Notes under the pieces: generated by a model
What the model saw: only the letters and a program-made list of their open reading frames with translations
Told to the model about the DNA's origin: nothing
The model's database searches: none
Origin: DATFVJ01 sp963851085
Lineage (GTDB): Bacteria > Actinomycetota > Actinomycetes > Streptosporangiales > Streptosporangiaceae
Assembly (NCBI GenBank): GCA_963851085.1
Contig: CAWKNX010000023.1
Coordinates: 124,001 to 188,000 of the forward strand
DNA length: 64,000 nt
Direction of reading: 5' to 3'
Made by a program: the position numbers and the translations under genes
Part shown: positions 28,326 through 37,872 of the stretch, one piece after another
Position numbering within the stretch: position 1 is the first letter of the stretch
Layout: each line of letters starts with the position of its first letter

Positions 28326-29612
28326 GTGCCTGACATTTCCGCGACCGCCCCGGCTCCGCCGGATTCCACCGCCCCGGCTCCGCCGGATTCCACCGTCGTC
28401 CCGGCTCCGCGGGCCGAAGAGCTCTTCGTCTCTGTACTGCTCGGCGGCGAGGGCCCAGACCCCTATAGCGCATATCACCGTCTCCGCGCCGAAGCGCCCG
28501 TCCTGCAGACACAGGCCGGCGCGCTAGTGCTGACCCGTTTCGACGACTGCGACGCGGCGCTGCGCCACCGCAGCCTCGGCAAGGCGCGCGAGCCGCTCGC
28601 GGCGAGGACCGTCGGCGGTTTCAGGGATGAGCACACGCGCCGTGCACTGGCCTGGATGCGGCGGACCATGCTGTTCAGCAATCCGCCGGACCACTCCAGG
28701 CTGCGGCGCCTGGTCAGCTCCGCCTTCACCGTCCGGCACGTGGACGAGATGCGGCGTGCGATCAGTGACCGGGCGGATCGGCTGCTTGACGGGCTCGCCG
28801 GGCAGCAGGGGGCGGACTTCATGACGGCGGTGGCCCTGCCCCTTCCGGTCAACGTGATCGCCGACCTGCTCGGCGTGCCCGAGGCGGACCGCGACAGTTT
28901 CACGCCACTTATCCATGACGTCACGGCGCTGCTTGAGCCGTTCGTCGGTGCGGACGCGCTCGCCCGTGCCGTGGCAGCGCAGGCCGAGCTGGCCAGCTAC
29001 TTTGGCAGCCTCCTCGCGGAAAAGCGCCGCCGTCCCGCCGGCGACCTGCTCAGCAGGCTGGCCGCCAGCCGCGGCGACGACAAGCTGGACGAGGAGGAGA
29101 TGATCGCTGCAGCGATCCTGCTGTTCGGCGCCGGCTTCGAGACGACCACGAACCTGCTCGGCAACGGGCTGCGCGCGCTGCTCGAGACCCCTGGACAGGT
29201 CGGCCTGCTGCGCGAGCGGCCCGAGCTTGTGCCTGCCGCCGTCGAGGAGATGCTGCGCTACGACTCGCCGATCCAGCTGGACGGGCGAACCACTCTTGAA
29301 CCTGCGAAGGTCGCAGGTGCCGAACTGCCCGCAGGCCAGCTAGTGGTCATGCTGCTAGGCGCGGCCAACCGCGACCCCGATCGCTTCACGGAGCCGGATC
29401 GCTTCGACGTCACCCGAGATGAGGGCGCGAATCTCGCCTTCGCCGCGGGCATCCACTTCTGCCTGGGAGCCCATCTGGCCCGGCTGGAGGCCGCCGTGGT
29501 GTTCACCCGGATGCTCGAACGTTTCGGCCGGATCGAGCTCGCTGGTGACCCGCAGCCGCGTCCCGGGCTCAACCCGCACGGCCTGTCCAGCCTGCCCGTG
29601 ACCCTCGCCTGA
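28326..29612 (+). CDS. Cytochrome P450
   Basis: The 428-residue bacterial class I P450 has all core elements: MLFSNPPDHSRLRRLVSSAF (C-helix region), an I-helix GAGFETTTNLLGNG near residue 260, the ExxR motif in PAAVEEMLRYDSPIQ near 305, and the haem-binding FAAGIHFCLGAHLAR with its cysteine ligand. The first 28 residues are a repeat of APAPPDST, encoded by a duplicated 24-bp stretch. It needs a ferredoxin and reductase, not seen here. Shared control with the TetR gene and the nearby GMC oxidase suggests oxidation of one hydrophobic substrate (terpenoid, steroid or fatty acid), but this is inference. Confidence 0.92.
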   Translation: MPDISATAPAPPDSTAPAPPDSTVVPAPRAEELFVSVLLGGEGPDPYSAYHRLRAEAPVLQTQAGALVLTRFDDCDAALRHRSLGKAREPLAARTVGGFRDEHTRRALAWMRRTMLFSNPPDHSRLRRLVSSAFTVRHVDEMRRAISDRADRLLDGLAGQQGADFMTAVALPLPVNVIADLLGVPEADRDSFTPLIHDVTALLEPFVGADALARAVAAQAELASYFGSLLAEKRRRPAGDLLSRLAASRGDDKLDEEEMIAAAILLFGAGFETTTNLLGNGLRALLETPGQVGLLRERPELVPAAVEEMLRYDSPIQLDGRTTLEPAKVAGAELPAGQLVVMLLGAANRDPDRFTEPDRFDVTRDEGANLAFAAGIHFCLGAHLARLEAAVVFTRMLERFGRIELAGDPQPRPGLNPHGLSSLPVTLA

Positions 29613-29760
29613 CCGCGTTCCATGATCGCGGATGGTTTCGCCGCGTGGGTTCAATGGGCCCACTGCTGCTGTGATGGCAGCACTGTGATCATGTACCACG
29701 GCCAAGCCGCTGCCATAGCGCCCGGCACATTGAACAAGATCTCCATACATTGAGACTGAC

Positions 29761-29817
29761 CATGATCGTGGTGGGTTACCCGGTCGCTACATGACCGGGT
29801 AACCCACCACGATCATG
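29761..29817. repeat. Perfect 25-bp-arm inverted repeat
   Basis: The arms (29761-29785 and 29793-29817) start CATGATCGTGGTGGGTTACC and its complement, with a 7-bp loop GCTACAT and no mismatch. It is 57 bp overall, the same as the main palindrome family, and shares the CATGATCG ends, but the inner arm differs. It could form a cruciform or act as a bidirectional terminator. Upstream, 29613-29760 is non-coding and holds a decayed CATGATCGCGG half near 29631. Confidence 0.85.
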
Positions 29818-29864
29818 AAATGGCTGGGTCATGGGCGCTGGCCGCGGCCCAAGCAACGCCGGGC

Positions 29865-29921
29865 TTCATGATCGCGGTAACTTCTCGGCAGTATGTGCCA
29901 AAAAGTTACCGCGATCACGAA
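29865..29921. repeat. 57-bp palindromic element, copy B (inverted)
   Basis: Left arm TTCATGATCGCGGTAACTT(C), right arm AAGTTACCGCGATCACGAA, one mismatch in the outer arm. The conserved flank GCCCGGCGTTGC is on the left here, so this copy is inverted relative to A, D and F. It lies just upstream of where homology of the truncated aminotransferase begins. Confidence 0.9.
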
Positions 29922-30564
29922 AGTCGCCGTGGGCCAAGGGCGATGGTACATATTGACAGCTGTGGGAGAGCACGCCCAACGGGCCATCGCTGATGAGGTC
30001 CAGGTAGGGCTCGGGCGGACCAGCACAACCTTCTGGGCCTTCGAGCACGAGCGAGCCACGCCGGACATGCTGATCACAGCGAAGGCGACAGGCAACGGCC
30101 ATCCACTTGGCGTGGTCGCGTGCAGGCCAGACATCGCGGCCGCGTTCGACGGGCAGAGCGCGTACTTCTCCTCGACGGGCCGCGGACCGGTTTCGTGCGA
30201 GATCGGGATCGCGGTCCTCGACGTCATCAGGGATGAACGCATGCAGGAGACCGCCCACATCATCGGCGGTTTTCTCAAGCATGTGCTGAACGAACTCGTG
30301 GGTCGGCACGAGATCATCGGCGCCGTCCATGGCCGCGGCCTGTACATGGGCGTGGACCTGGTACGCGACCGGCAGACGAAGGAACCCGCGCCCGAGGAAG
30401 CGATGGCGATCAGCGAGCGGCTCAGGTCGCTCGGTGTGATCATCCAGCCAACCGGTGACGCGTACAACGTGCTGAAGGTGAAGCCGCCGCTCTGCCTCGA
30501 CCGCGATGCGGCTGCCTACTTCGTCATGATGCTGGATCGCGCGCTGTCCGAACGCGGCTGGTAG
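29893..30564 (+). pseudogene. Class III aminotransferase, N-terminal ~half missing
   Basis: Recognisable protein begins near 29970 with AIADEVQVGLGRTSTTFWAF and continues TPDMLITAKATGNGHPLGVV (with the PLP lysine), YFSSTGRGPVSCEIGIAVLD, GAVHGRGLYMGVDLVRDR and NVLKVKPPLCL. This is the C-terminal ~200 residues of an AGXT2-like aminotransferase of ~430 residues. The upstream sequence is palindromic repeat DNA rather than the missing half. The gene is therefore truly truncated, not frameshifted. The open frame starts inside repeat copy B; a product, if any, would lack substrate-binding parts and be inactive. Confidence 0.85.
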
Positions 30565-30567
30565 CGG

Positions 30568-31504
30568 TCACGGAGCCGGGCTGCGGCCAGGTGCCAGGGC
30601 TTCGAGGATCTCCCCGGCACGCTCCTCGGCGGCGGCAGGGTCGGTGTCGGGCGATCCGATCAGCGGATCCCAGTTGAGGTCGTAGAACACTTCGGTCACG
30701 CCCTGCGTCTCGAGCCAGGCCGTATCGTCGCGGATCTGGTCGTAGGAGCCCGCGAGCCGGTGCCAGGCCTGCCGGCGCTGTGTTCCCCACAAGTTCGCCG
30801 GCCTTGACGACGCCGCGGCAGACCACACGAATGGACGCCGGGTCCCGCCCCGCTTCCTCAGCGGCCTGGCGGACGATGGCGGCCTGGTCACCGATCGCGT
30901 CGAGGTCGGCGCGGCTGCTGCTCAGCCAGCCTGCCGCGAGCCGTCCCGCCCTGCGCAGCGCGGCGGGCACGACGCCGCCGAGCAGGACAGGTGGACCAGG
31001 CTGCTGCACCGGCTTCGGCGCCATCCGGCTCGGCGGGATCTCATAGAACTCGCCATGGAACTCGCTGATCTCGTCGGCCCAGAGCGTCTGGAGGACGGCG
31101 AGATACTCCTCCGCCCGCGCGCCGCGGCGCGCGGAGTCGGCGCCGCTTGCCGTGAACTCCACCGGGGACCAGCCGACGCCAAGGCCGAGGTCCAGCCTGC
31201 CGACGGAAAGCACGTCGACGGTGGCGGCCTGCTTCGCGAGCAGGGTCGGTGACACGAACGGCATGTTGACAATGGACACGCCCAGCCGGATCCGCGACGT
31301 CCGCGCGGCGGCGAAGCCGAGCGAGACCAGCGGGTCGAGCACGCTGCGGTACACCGGCGCGGGCTCGTCGTCGGCGGCCACGAGCAGGCGCTGGAATGCC
31401 CACAGCGAGTCATAGCCGAGCTCATCCGCGCGCCCGGCGAACTGGGCGAGGGGTTCCGGGTGTGCCCACGCGCCCGCGACGGGCAGGCCGAATCCGATAC
31501 GCAT
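30568..31504 (-). pseudogene. LLM class F420-dependent oxidoreductase, one frameshift
   Basis: The start MRIGFGLPVAGAWAHPEPLA and segments RADELGYDSLWAFQRLLV, TSRIRLGVSIVNMPF, VDVLSVGRLDLGLGVGWSP and RMAPKPVQQPGPPVLLGG identify a luciferase-like F420-type enzyme. After VVCRGVVKAGELVG, near 30785, the frame shifts; the other frame gives YDQIRDDTAWLETQGVTEVF and a normal end at 30568. The length of ~311 residues is typical. It converges on the truncated aminotransferase with 3 bp between stops. It may be functional if the one-base indel is an assembly error. Confidence 0.8.
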
Positions 31505-31784
31505 GCGGGAAACCTTACTGCCAGGCCCCGCCGCGGGCCCGTGCTCCGCGGCCTAGCGGGCAGCGCAGACTAGCTGCCGCCGCGTGCGGTGGCGCCCGGC
31601 CCTCTGGCCTCGCACCGAGGAACTGATCCGCCGCGCAGCCGTTAAGCCTGATGGTTGTTACCGGCGCGGCGGCGGTGCCATTGGAAACGGTTACTGGATA
31701 GTGACGAACGGCATGATCCTTAACGGCTGCCGCGCGGTGCTGGGGCAAGCAAGGTCACACTTTGTCGGGGACGTTCGGGCCTTG
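31505..31784. other. Intergenic region with two copies of the TTAACGGCTGC repeat
   Basis: There is no gene here. An inverted partial copy (GCGCAGCCGTTAAGCC near 31635) and a full copy (ATGATCCTTAACGGCTGCCG at 31704-31723) of a short intergenic repeat face each other ~70 bp apart. Relatives lie at 33058-33078 and 37876-37895. Confidence 0.55.
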
Positions 31785-31814
31785 TTAGGTAATCCTTACT
31801 TAGGCTAGCCTAAG
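31785..31814. promoter_or_regulatory. DtxR/IdeR-type metal box upstream of ZIP gene
   Basis: CTTAGGCTAGCCTAAG (31799-31814) is a perfect 16-bp palindrome with the TTAGG-CCTAA core of iron boxes. A weaker overlapping site, TTAGGTAATCCTTA (31785-31798), precedes it. The pair suits two DtxR-type dimers. It ends 35 bp before the preferred ZIP start, covering the expected promoter, so metal-dependent repression is likely. Confidence 0.6.
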
Positions 31815-31849
31815 CCACGGTGACGTCTCCTCGCCCCCTGGAGCAGCGT

Positions 31850-32687
31850 ATGTCAGCAGGCAGCATCGCGCTGCTCGGTGCCATCGCCGGCATGACCATC
31901 TTCCTCGGCCTTCCATTTGGCCGGTTGCGTGCTCCGATGCCCAAGATCAAGGCGCTGCTCAACGCGGTGGCCATCGGCATCCTCGTCTTCCTGCTCTGGG
32001 ACGTGCTCGACCATGCGTGGAGCCCGGTCGATTCGGCGCTGTCCCGGCACAACTATGCGGTAGCGGTACGTGACGGCGGCCGTGATGCTCGGCTGCGTCG
32101 CGATCGGCCTGCTCGGCCTGGTCTACTTCGACCGCTGGGTCGCGAGCCGCGCCCGGCGTGCCCGCATGGCGCGGCCCGAGGGGCCAGGAGCCGCCGTGGC
32201 GGCCCCCAGGCAGGTCGGTGACGCCCGCTCGGCCGCTGCCGAACTGTCGTTCCTCATCGCGGTCGGCATCGGGCTGCACAACTTCGGTGAAGGCCTGGCG
32301 ATCGGCAATTCCGCCGCGGCGGGGCAGCTCAGCCTGGCACTGCTGCTCGTGATCGGTTTCGGCGCGCACAACGCCACCGAGGGGTTCGGCATCGTGGCGC
32401 CGCTCGCGGCGCGGGCCGAGCGCCCGTCCTGGGGCAGGCTCGCGCTGCTCGGGCTGATCGGCGGCGGCCCGACCTTCCTTGGCACCCTCGTCGGCCAGCA
32501 GGTGACGAGCGACCTCTTTCCATCGCGTTCCTCGCGCTTGCCGCAGGCTCGATTCTTTATGTCGTCATCGAACTTCTCGCGGTGGCGCGTGCCATGGCGC
32601 TTCAAGGAGATCACGACCTGGGGCATCCTGATCGGCCTGACCCTGGGGTTCATCACCGACGCGATCGTCACCGCCGCCGGCGCATGA
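31850..32687 (+). pseudogene. ZIP-family metal transporter, three frameshifts
   Basis: Pieces in different frames spell a ZIP transporter of ~278 residues. The N-terminal helices are IALLGAIAGMTIFLGLPFGR and NAVAIGILVFLLWDVLDHAW. The signature helix is AVGIGLHNFGEGLAIGNSAA and the next is GFGAHNATEGFGIVAPLAA, both with metal-binding His and Glu residues. The C-terminus reads GILIGLTLGFITDAIV. Switches lie near 32060, 32515 and 32605; the last two compensate, and the intervening frame gives LALAAGSILYVVIELLAVAR. I chose the ATG at 31850 over the GTG at 31820 because the metal box abuts the GTG. Control by an iron/manganese box suggests uptake or export of Fe, Mn or Zn. Confidence 0.75.
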
Positions 32688-32871
32688 GCGACAGCCGGGT
32701 GATCAACATCTTGCGCACCCCATCGGTGCTGGCACAGCCGTCACCAGGGCGATCGAGTGTGCACGCGCGCAGCGGCGTTTCACGCGTGCCCTGCACCGCA
32801 TGGGCAACTGCCATCGCCCGCGTCATGATCGGTGCGCCGGAGCCTCTGAAGCCGTCTTGAAACGCCCGGAT

Positions 32872-32928
32872 TTCATGATCGCGGTAAGTTTTCCGCTTAT
32901 CCGTCGAAAAAGTTACCGCGATCATGAA
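32872..32928. repeat. 57-bp palindromic element, copy C
   Basis: Left arm TTCATGATCGCGGTAAGTT (one change), right arm AAGTTACCGCGATCATGAA. It is placed between the converging ZIP and GH92 genes. The remaining 32688-33134 gap has no gene. It holds a TTATCCACA at 32991, matching the DnaA-box consensus but solitary, and an inverted TTAACGGCTGC repeat at 33058-33078. Confidence 0.9.
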
Positions 32929-33057
32929 AGCGGGCGGCAGGCCCTGCGTCTTCCACAGCCAAGCGCCGGTCCGGTTCCGCAATGGCCCACTTATCCACAG
33001 AACGCGGTTCACCCCTCCCATGCCCTTGACAAGCTGCCAAGATCAGCAGTGGGGCGC

Positions 33058-33078
33058 CGCGGCAGCCGTTAAGGATCA
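33058..33078 (-). repeat. Short TTAACGGCTGC intergenic repeat, inverted copy
   Basis: The reverse complement reads ATGATCCTTAACGGCTGCCG, identical over 20 bases to the copy at 31704. It lies just beyond the 3' end of the GH92 gene. Confidence 0.6.
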
Positions 33079-33134
33079 TTGGGGTGGCTCCGGCCGGGAT
33101 CGGTGCGGCGCCCAGGTGCCCGCGCCGCCCCTGC

Positions 33135-36100
33135 TCAGCCGGTGCCGATGGCGAACACATGGATGGCGCCAGTACCGCCGGTCGGTGGTCGCGGTGGGCA
33201 GGGTGACGCTGGCCACGGTCTTGCCCGGCCGCAGCGCCGCCGTCGTCGCGTACACGAACCCGGTGACGTCTGGCCGCCGCCGCTCGTGGTGTTGCGGTAC
33301 GGCAGCTGCGCGTGATCGTGTCGCCCGGCAGACCTTGCCGCGCCCGCCCGAGGGTCCAGTCGCTGAACGCGACAGGGATCTGCTGGGTGGTGCCGTCGGT
33401 GTAGCTGACGGTCAGGGTCCCTGTCGCACCGGAGCTTGCGGCGCCTTGCTCGCGCTGCCGAGCAGGCCGATCGTGGTCGTGCCCGCAGGGAACGCCACCG
33501 GGATTGTCTGGCCGGCCGCCACGGTGTTGTCCGGCTGACCCGCTGGGCCGTCCGGCCAGGTGTAGGTGAGACCGCCCGAGGTGACCACGGCGCCCGGCGT
33601 TAATCCTGCCGCCGCGAGCGCGTTCGCCGAATACAGATAACCGGAGCCGTCGAAGCCGGAGCCGACGGCCTGGCCGTCGGCGAGATGCCGGCGTTGTTGT
33701 AGTAGGGCCACAGCTCGCCTGGTTTGGCGACATCGGCGGTGAGGGTGGCGCCCTGCAGGGTGTCACCGGACCCGGTCTTCGCCGTGAAGGTCACAGGGAA
33801 ACGGCCGTCGTCTTGGCCCGGCGGTGACTGTCACGGTCGCCGAAGCTGCCGAGTTCGCGGGCACGGTGAGAGATCCATCCGCTGGCCTGGCCGTGTCACC
33901 GCTCGCGCGGTGACCGTGACACCGCTCGCCGCGCTCGCCGTCCAGTTGACGGTCAGGCTCTGGCCCGTTACGTTGGTGACGTCGAACGACGCGGTTCCCC
34001 GCGACCCCGGTGTCAGGATCAGCCCGCCGGACGGCGACACCGAGGTGAGGGCGGGCTGCTACCCGTCGGGTCAGACGGCGGCGCCGCGTCAGGGCCGCTC
34101 GCCCAGGAGGTGTCAGGCGTGGTGGCCAGGTCGTAGTCGAGCGTGGCGCCCTTGGCCAGGGCGCCGTAGTCGACATAGGCCTTGTCCCACGGTTGCCGTC
34201 GACCGTGAGGCCCTGCACGTACGGCGCGGCCGGCCCGCGCGCCTGGGGCGTTGATCGTGATGGCGCGCGCCACCGGCCAGGTGCACGATGGTCTTCCGGA
34301 ACACCGGGCTGCCGAGCGCCAGCGTCGTCGTGCCCGGGGTCTCCGGGTAGAAGCCCAGCTCGGACCAGACATACCAGGAGCTCATCGCGCCGAGGTCGTC
34401 ATTACCGAACTGGCCGACCGGCGCGTCGGCGTAGAGATCCTGCTGCGCCTCGCGGACGATCCGCTGCGTCAGGTACGGCGCGCCCGCGTAGTCGTACTCC
34501 CACGGGATCTCCAGGCTCGGCTCGTTGCTCAGCCTGGCGTTGGTGGGACCGGGGCTGGTGATGTTGGACAGCAGGCTGTTCAGGTAGCTGACCCACGCCT
34601 GGTCGCCGCCTCTGGCGCTGATCAGCGCCCGCAGGTTGAACGGCACCATCGGCGTGTACTGCGCGGATGTGCCCTCGACGAAGCCGGACCTGCGTGCCGG
34701 GGGTGAACCCGCCAAGCCAGCTGCCGCTGGCGCAGCCTCGCCCGCATATAGCCGGTGGCGGTGTCGAAGACGTTCTGCCAGCTCTGCGCCATCGTGGCGA
34801 GCTTGGTGTAGTCCGCGGTGTCGCCGGTCGCTTTGGCGAGCGCCGCGATGGCGTAGTCGGCGGTGTCGTACTCGAGCTGGGTCGAGACCGGGCCATAGAA
34901 GTTGCAGCAGCCGTACGGAGTGGTCATACGGCAGGTAGCCGTACCGGCTGCAGCTCGGCGAGACCCGGGCGGATGTTGTTCGGCCGGGTGGCCTCGGTGA
35001 TCATCGCCTTGAGTGCTTCCGAGGTGTCGAAGCCGCGTGCGCCGAACGCGTACGCGTCCGCAATGATCGGGTCGGCCGGGTCGCCGACCATGACATACGA
35101 CTCGCCGCCGCCGAGGTTCCATTTGGGCAGCATGCCGGTCTGCTCGTAGTCGTCAAGCATCGACCTGATCGAGTCACTGGTCTGCCGCGGTGCGACCATG
35201 GCGGCGAGCTGAACCTGGCTGCGGTAGATGTCCCAGCCGGAGTAGTTGGCGTATTCGGCATGGCCGGGACTGGCCGCCTGCACCTGGCCGTCGAATCCCA
35301 TGTACTGGCCGCTCTCGTCGCTGATGACGTTCGGGTGCAGCAGCGAGTGGTAGAGCGCGGTGTAGAACTGCACCCGCTGCGCCTGCGAACCGCCGTAGAT
35401 CTGGATCCGTCTGAGGACCTGGTTCCACGCGCGTGTGGTTGGCCTGCCTGACCCGGTCGAAGTTCCAGCTGGGTATCTCCGCCTTCAGGTTCGCGCTGGC
35501 CGCGGCGTCGCTCGGTGAAGGAGATCCCGACCTTCGCCGTGACGGTCTGGTCGCCGTCGTGTCGAAGGTCAGGTAGACGCCGCCGGGGTTCGTTACCCCC
35601 GATGCGGTCTGCGGCGTGATGCCATGGGTCGTGGGCGACGCGGTCTGCGGCACGGTGAAACGTGGCCTGGTGCCGTCGAACACCCTGGCGGATCCTGGCA
35701 CAGGCGTGGCTACCGGCCGCCGCGCCGCTGGTCCGCGCCGCGGTCGGTGCCGCGGTCGGCGCCGATTTGGGCGCCGATTTGGGTACCGAGGTGGGCGCCG
35801 ATTTGGGCGCCGAGGCCGCCGCGTGTCGCGTGGCGCGCTGGGTGATGCGGCGTGTCCCAGGCATAACGGTCGAGGTGGTGGTGCCGCCCCAGGTGCCGCT
35901 GCGCTAAACGGCTTGTCGAAGCGGATGTCGAAATGGAGGGTGTAGTCGCGCTCCCAGCTGCTCGGCGCGCCGCAGAAGTGCCCGGCTGTCACCGATCCGC
36001 TTACCTCGTTGTTTCCGATGATCTGGGCGCTGGTGCCGTCGGCTGGGTCCTCGCTGCCCGTGAGCTTGAGCAGCAGGTTCGCCTGCGTTGTGGCCGGGAA

Positions 36101-36597
36101 AGTTGAACGTGCCGATACCCGCGCGGGTGGCGTCGGTGAGGTTCACAGTGACGCCATTGCCCAGCGTGACGGAGTAGTCGCCAGCCCGGGCGGATTCGCT
36201 CGCGTGCGAGAACGTTGCGGTCGCGGCGCTGGGGGAGGTGCCGATGTCGCCCGACCGTCGGCAGGATCGGCAAGTCGCCGTAGGCGCTGCAGCCGGGACC
36301 GCTAATGTGGGTCAGGCTAAAGCCGCTGAGGCTGCTGTCGTCGTACTCGTATCCGCCGCCGTCCGGCCGGTTGGATGAGGTGTCCGGGCTCCACTGCATC
36401 ATCCCGAACGGCATGTCCGGGCCAGGGAACATGTCGACAGAACCGGACGTGCCGATGAACGGATTGACCAGCGAGGCGGGATCCTTCGACCGGGCTCAGG
36501 GCGGAAGCTGAGCTAGCGCCCGCTGTGACCACGGTGCGAGCGCACCGCGCCAGCGCCACAAGCGCATGAAGAGGGTTATTCGGCGATGACGCACCAT
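33135..36597 (-). pseudogene. GH92 alpha-mannosidase with C-terminal add-on domains, many frameshifts
   Basis: Reading across minus frames, a secreted GH92 protein of ~1150 residues emerges. A possible signal/anchor start is MVRHRRITLFMRLWRWRG at 36597. The GH92 N-terminal domain follows (MFPGPDMPFGMMQWSPDTSS, LTHISGPGCSAYGDLPILPT). Then come the catalytic (alpha/alpha)6 part (YHSLLHPNVISDESGQYMGF, NYSGWDIYRSQVQLAAMVAP, EPSLEIPWEYDYAGAPYLTQ, FGNDDLGAMSSWYVWSELGF), a NEW3-like domain (TASFDVTNVTGQSLTVNWTA) and a C-terminal NPCBM-like domain. GH92 enzymes are calcium-dependent exo-alpha-mannosidases; the NDD region carries acid residues of the active site. At least seven frame switches occur. 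LacI-type operators lie upstream. Confidence 0.75.
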
Positions 36598-36689
36598 GAA
36601 AAGCCGCCCTTCGATCCTGGGGAAACCGGGGTGGCCAGACCCGTGGCGCGGGCGGCGCCGCGGGTCCCGGCAGTGTTTGCGTTGGGTTA

Positions 36690-36745
36690 CGGTAACGTTG
36701 CCAGAGGTGACCGTAGCTCACCCAAGCATCCTAGACAACGTTGTC
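36690..36745. promoter_or_regulatory. Two LacI/GalR-type operators upstream of GH92 gene
   Basis: CGGTAACGTTGCCA (36690-36703) and the perfect palindrome GACAACGTTGTC (36734-36745) share the AACGTT centre of LacI-family operators. They lie 43 bp apart, 93-148 bp upstream of the GH92 start. This suggests sugar-responsive control of the mannosidase, by a regulator outside the window. Confidence 0.5.
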
Positions 36746-36833
36746 AAAGAGGTTGTGAGCGCGTCGCCACAATGCGTGCCGTTACCAGGACTGGCGTCGT
36801 GCGCCCGGTATCACGGAGCCCAGCCCGGGGCCC

Positions 36834-36923
36834 GGTCAGGGGAATCCGGGCGGGCCCGGGCGGGGCCGGTCAGGGGCCCGGGCGGGGCCGGTCAGGGGCC
36901 CGGGCGGGGGCGCCGGTCAGGGG
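36834..36923. repeat. GC-rich ~22-bp tandem repeat
   Basis: About three to four imperfect units of GCCCGGGCGGGGCCGGTCAG, differing by a few bases, sit in the 500-bp gap between the GH92 promoter and the CPBP gene. No gene is visible in that gap. Confidence 0.6.
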
Positions 36924-37098
36924 AGCCCGGTCGGCATCGCGCGGACCGCCGCCCGGGTGGAGCACGAATGCGCAGAGCGACACCCGCACACCGGGTCACA
37001 ATGGCCGCAGACGTAACGAGCCCGGCCGGCCCCGGCTAGAGTCCTGGCGTGGGTGAGGGGGAGAGCAACGGCGAGCAGCGGCGACGGCGACCGTCGAG

Positions 37099-37860
37099 GT
37101 GGGCACGTCGACGATGGGCCGGCGGCTTGTCGGCTGGGAGATCTTCGTTGTCTTCGCGGTCTCGCTCGGCGCGAGCGGCGTGACGGCCCTCATCGAGCTG
37201 ATCGGCTCGCTGACCGGGCCCGCGGCGCTTCGCCACCAGCACGCGGTGCTGAACGGGTCGCTCGCGCCCGGCCGGCCATGGCTCGATCTCGCGCTGCAGG
37301 TGACCAACATCGCCCTTTCGCTTGCGCCGGTGGCGCTCGTCATCTACCTGCTCGCCAGGTCTGGTGAGCGGTCCTCGGCGATCGGCCTGGACCTGCGTAG
37401 CCCAGGAACCGACATCGTTCGCGGGATGGTGCTTGCCGCGGTGATCGGCGGGAGCGGGCTACTGCTTTATCTGGCCGCCTTTCATCTCGGGCTCAACCTC
37501 AACGTCGTGCCCGAGGAGCTACCCGCGGTCTGGTGGCGGATCCCTGTGCTTATCGCCGCGGCCGCGCAGAACGGCATCCTGGAGGAGGCCGTCGTCCTCG
37601 GCTATTTCCTGCATCGGCTCGACCAGCTCGGCTGGCCCGCGCGGCGTGCCATCCTGGCCAGTGCCGTGCTGCGTGGCTCGTACCATCTGTATCAAGGGTT
37701 CGGGGGTTTCGCCGGCAACGCTGCCATGGGTGTGATCTTCGGTGTTCTGTACCGCCGCTGGGGCAGGGTAATGCCGATGATCATCGCGCACACCATCATC
37801 GATTCCGTCGCGTTCGTCGGATATGCCGCGCTGCACGGCCGGGTCTCCTGGCTACCGTGA
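37099..37860 (+). CDS. CPBP-family intramembrane metalloprotease
   Basis: The 253-residue membrane protein has about seven hydrophobic helices, starting with IFVVFAVSLGASGVTALIEL. Conserved CAAX-protease-like motifs occur in the C-terminal half: NGILEEAVVLGYFLHRL (motif 1, EE pair), SAVLRGSYHLYQGFGG (motif 2 with His) and MPMIIAHTIIDSVAF (motif 3 with His). The Arg normally found three residues after the EE pair is not present. This family includes prenyl-protein proteases and bacteriocin-immunity proteins; the substrate is unknown. It stands alone between two intergenic repeat zones. Confidence 0.85.
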   Translation: MGTSTMGRRLVGWEIFVVFAVSLGASGVTALIELIGSLTGPAALRHQHAVLNGSLAPGRPWLDLALQVTNIALSLAPVALVIYLLARSGERSSAIGLDLRSPGTDIVRGMVLAAVIGGSGLLLYLAAFHLGLNLNVVPEELPAVWWRIPVLIAAAAQNGILEEAVVLGYFLHRLDQLGWPARRAILASAVLRGSYHLYQGFGGFAGNAAMGVIFGVLYRRWGRVMPMIIAHTIIDSVAFVGYAALHGRVSWLP

Positions 37861-37872
37861 TCCAGCGTTCCG

